Shown piece by piece: positions 63,830 through 64,000 of a stretch of 64,000 nt of DNA (position 1 is the stretch's first letter; the number at the start of each line of letters is the position of its first letter). The DNA lies in assembly GCA_032207245.1 (NCBI GenBank), contig CM063500.1, positions 72,516,019 to 72,580,018 of the forward strand. Reading direction: 5' to 3'. A program made the position numbers and the translations under genes. The notes below the pieces were generated by a model. The model did not search any database, was not told where the DNA came from, and saw only the letters and a list, made by a program, of their open reading frames with translations. Source of the stretch: Pardosa pseudoannulata. Lineage: Eukaryota; Arthropoda; Arachnida; Araneae; Lycosidae.

Positions 63830-64000
63830 TTAAAACATTGTATGCAGAACATGTACTGGTACGTTTTCTGACGATTGATACTTGAGCGTTGTAATGTACT
63901 AGTACACGTTAGTGTAAAAACAGGGTTAGTTTGTGGGTAAAAAAAAAACAGTATATACAGGAAAACGAAGATGAATGTTCTTCTCTACTACATAAATTCT
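63830..64000 (+). mobile_element. Repeat X copy X3, left end only, cut by the window edge
   Basis: TTAAAACATTGTATGCAGAA, ATGTACTGGTACGTTTTCTG and AGGAAAACGAAGATGAATGT match the left third of X2. X2 to X3 is 1944 bp, so at least one more tandem unit probably starts here. Confidence 0.82.

Overview
The window looks like gene-poor, AT-rich eukaryotic nuclear DNA. Long (TA)n and (TG)n tracts, tRNA-derived SINEs, a Helitron helicase remnant, several Tc1/mariner remnants and TTAA-flanked elements suggest an arthropod. A chelicerate such as a spider is my best guess, but that is inference from repeat style and not proof. I find no intact host gene, rRNA gene or functional tRNA gene. Nearly everything recognisable is satellite, transposon or duplicated repeat DNA.

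Layout. 1-1320: right end of a TTAA-type repeat (called X) and its partner repeat (called Y). 2223-2761: decayed Helitron helicase. 2826-3350: deleted Tc1-like transposon. 6955-9182: a cluster of five copies of a tRNA-derived SINE (family B, ACAACA-type tail). 10006-12239: extreme AT-rich flank. 12240-32043: about 150 head-to-tail copies of a 130-bp satellite monomer. 32015-36861: the satellite edge runs directly into a SINE (family A, AAACC-type tail), followed by a solo LTR, another SINE B and a tandem segmental duplication carrying two rosa-like (DD41D-type) mariner copies. 37335-42503: SINE B split by a TTAA MITE, then a 1.5-kb tandem duplication containing a LINE ORF2 C-terminus and SINE C; the second unit is split by a 1.26-kb LTR-like insert. 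43140-44720: decayed mariner. 46063-53560: candidate solo LTRs, a long SINE A, and a Tc1-like element (DD34E spacing) interrupted by a 508-bp solo LTR. 54124-55133: 1-kb compound TA/TG tract. 55134-64000: tandem composite X-Y units of about 2 kb, including a TTAA MITE whose empty site is visible in a paralogous unit.

The most interesting observation is that the 130-bp satellite monomer is similar to the tRNA-like head of SINE A. It keeps an A-box-like region, a degenerate B-box-like TTCGA and a TTTT run just before the next unit, and the last monomer is continuous with a SINE A that has a good B box. The 20-kb array may therefore be a SINE-head-derived satellite with Pol III-like signals in every unit. 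Homology is read by eye; transcription is untested.

Nothing here suggests an operon or pathway. The relations are those of nested insertion (LTR in Tc1, MITE in SINE, LTR in LINE) and tandem duplication, which give a relative insertion history.
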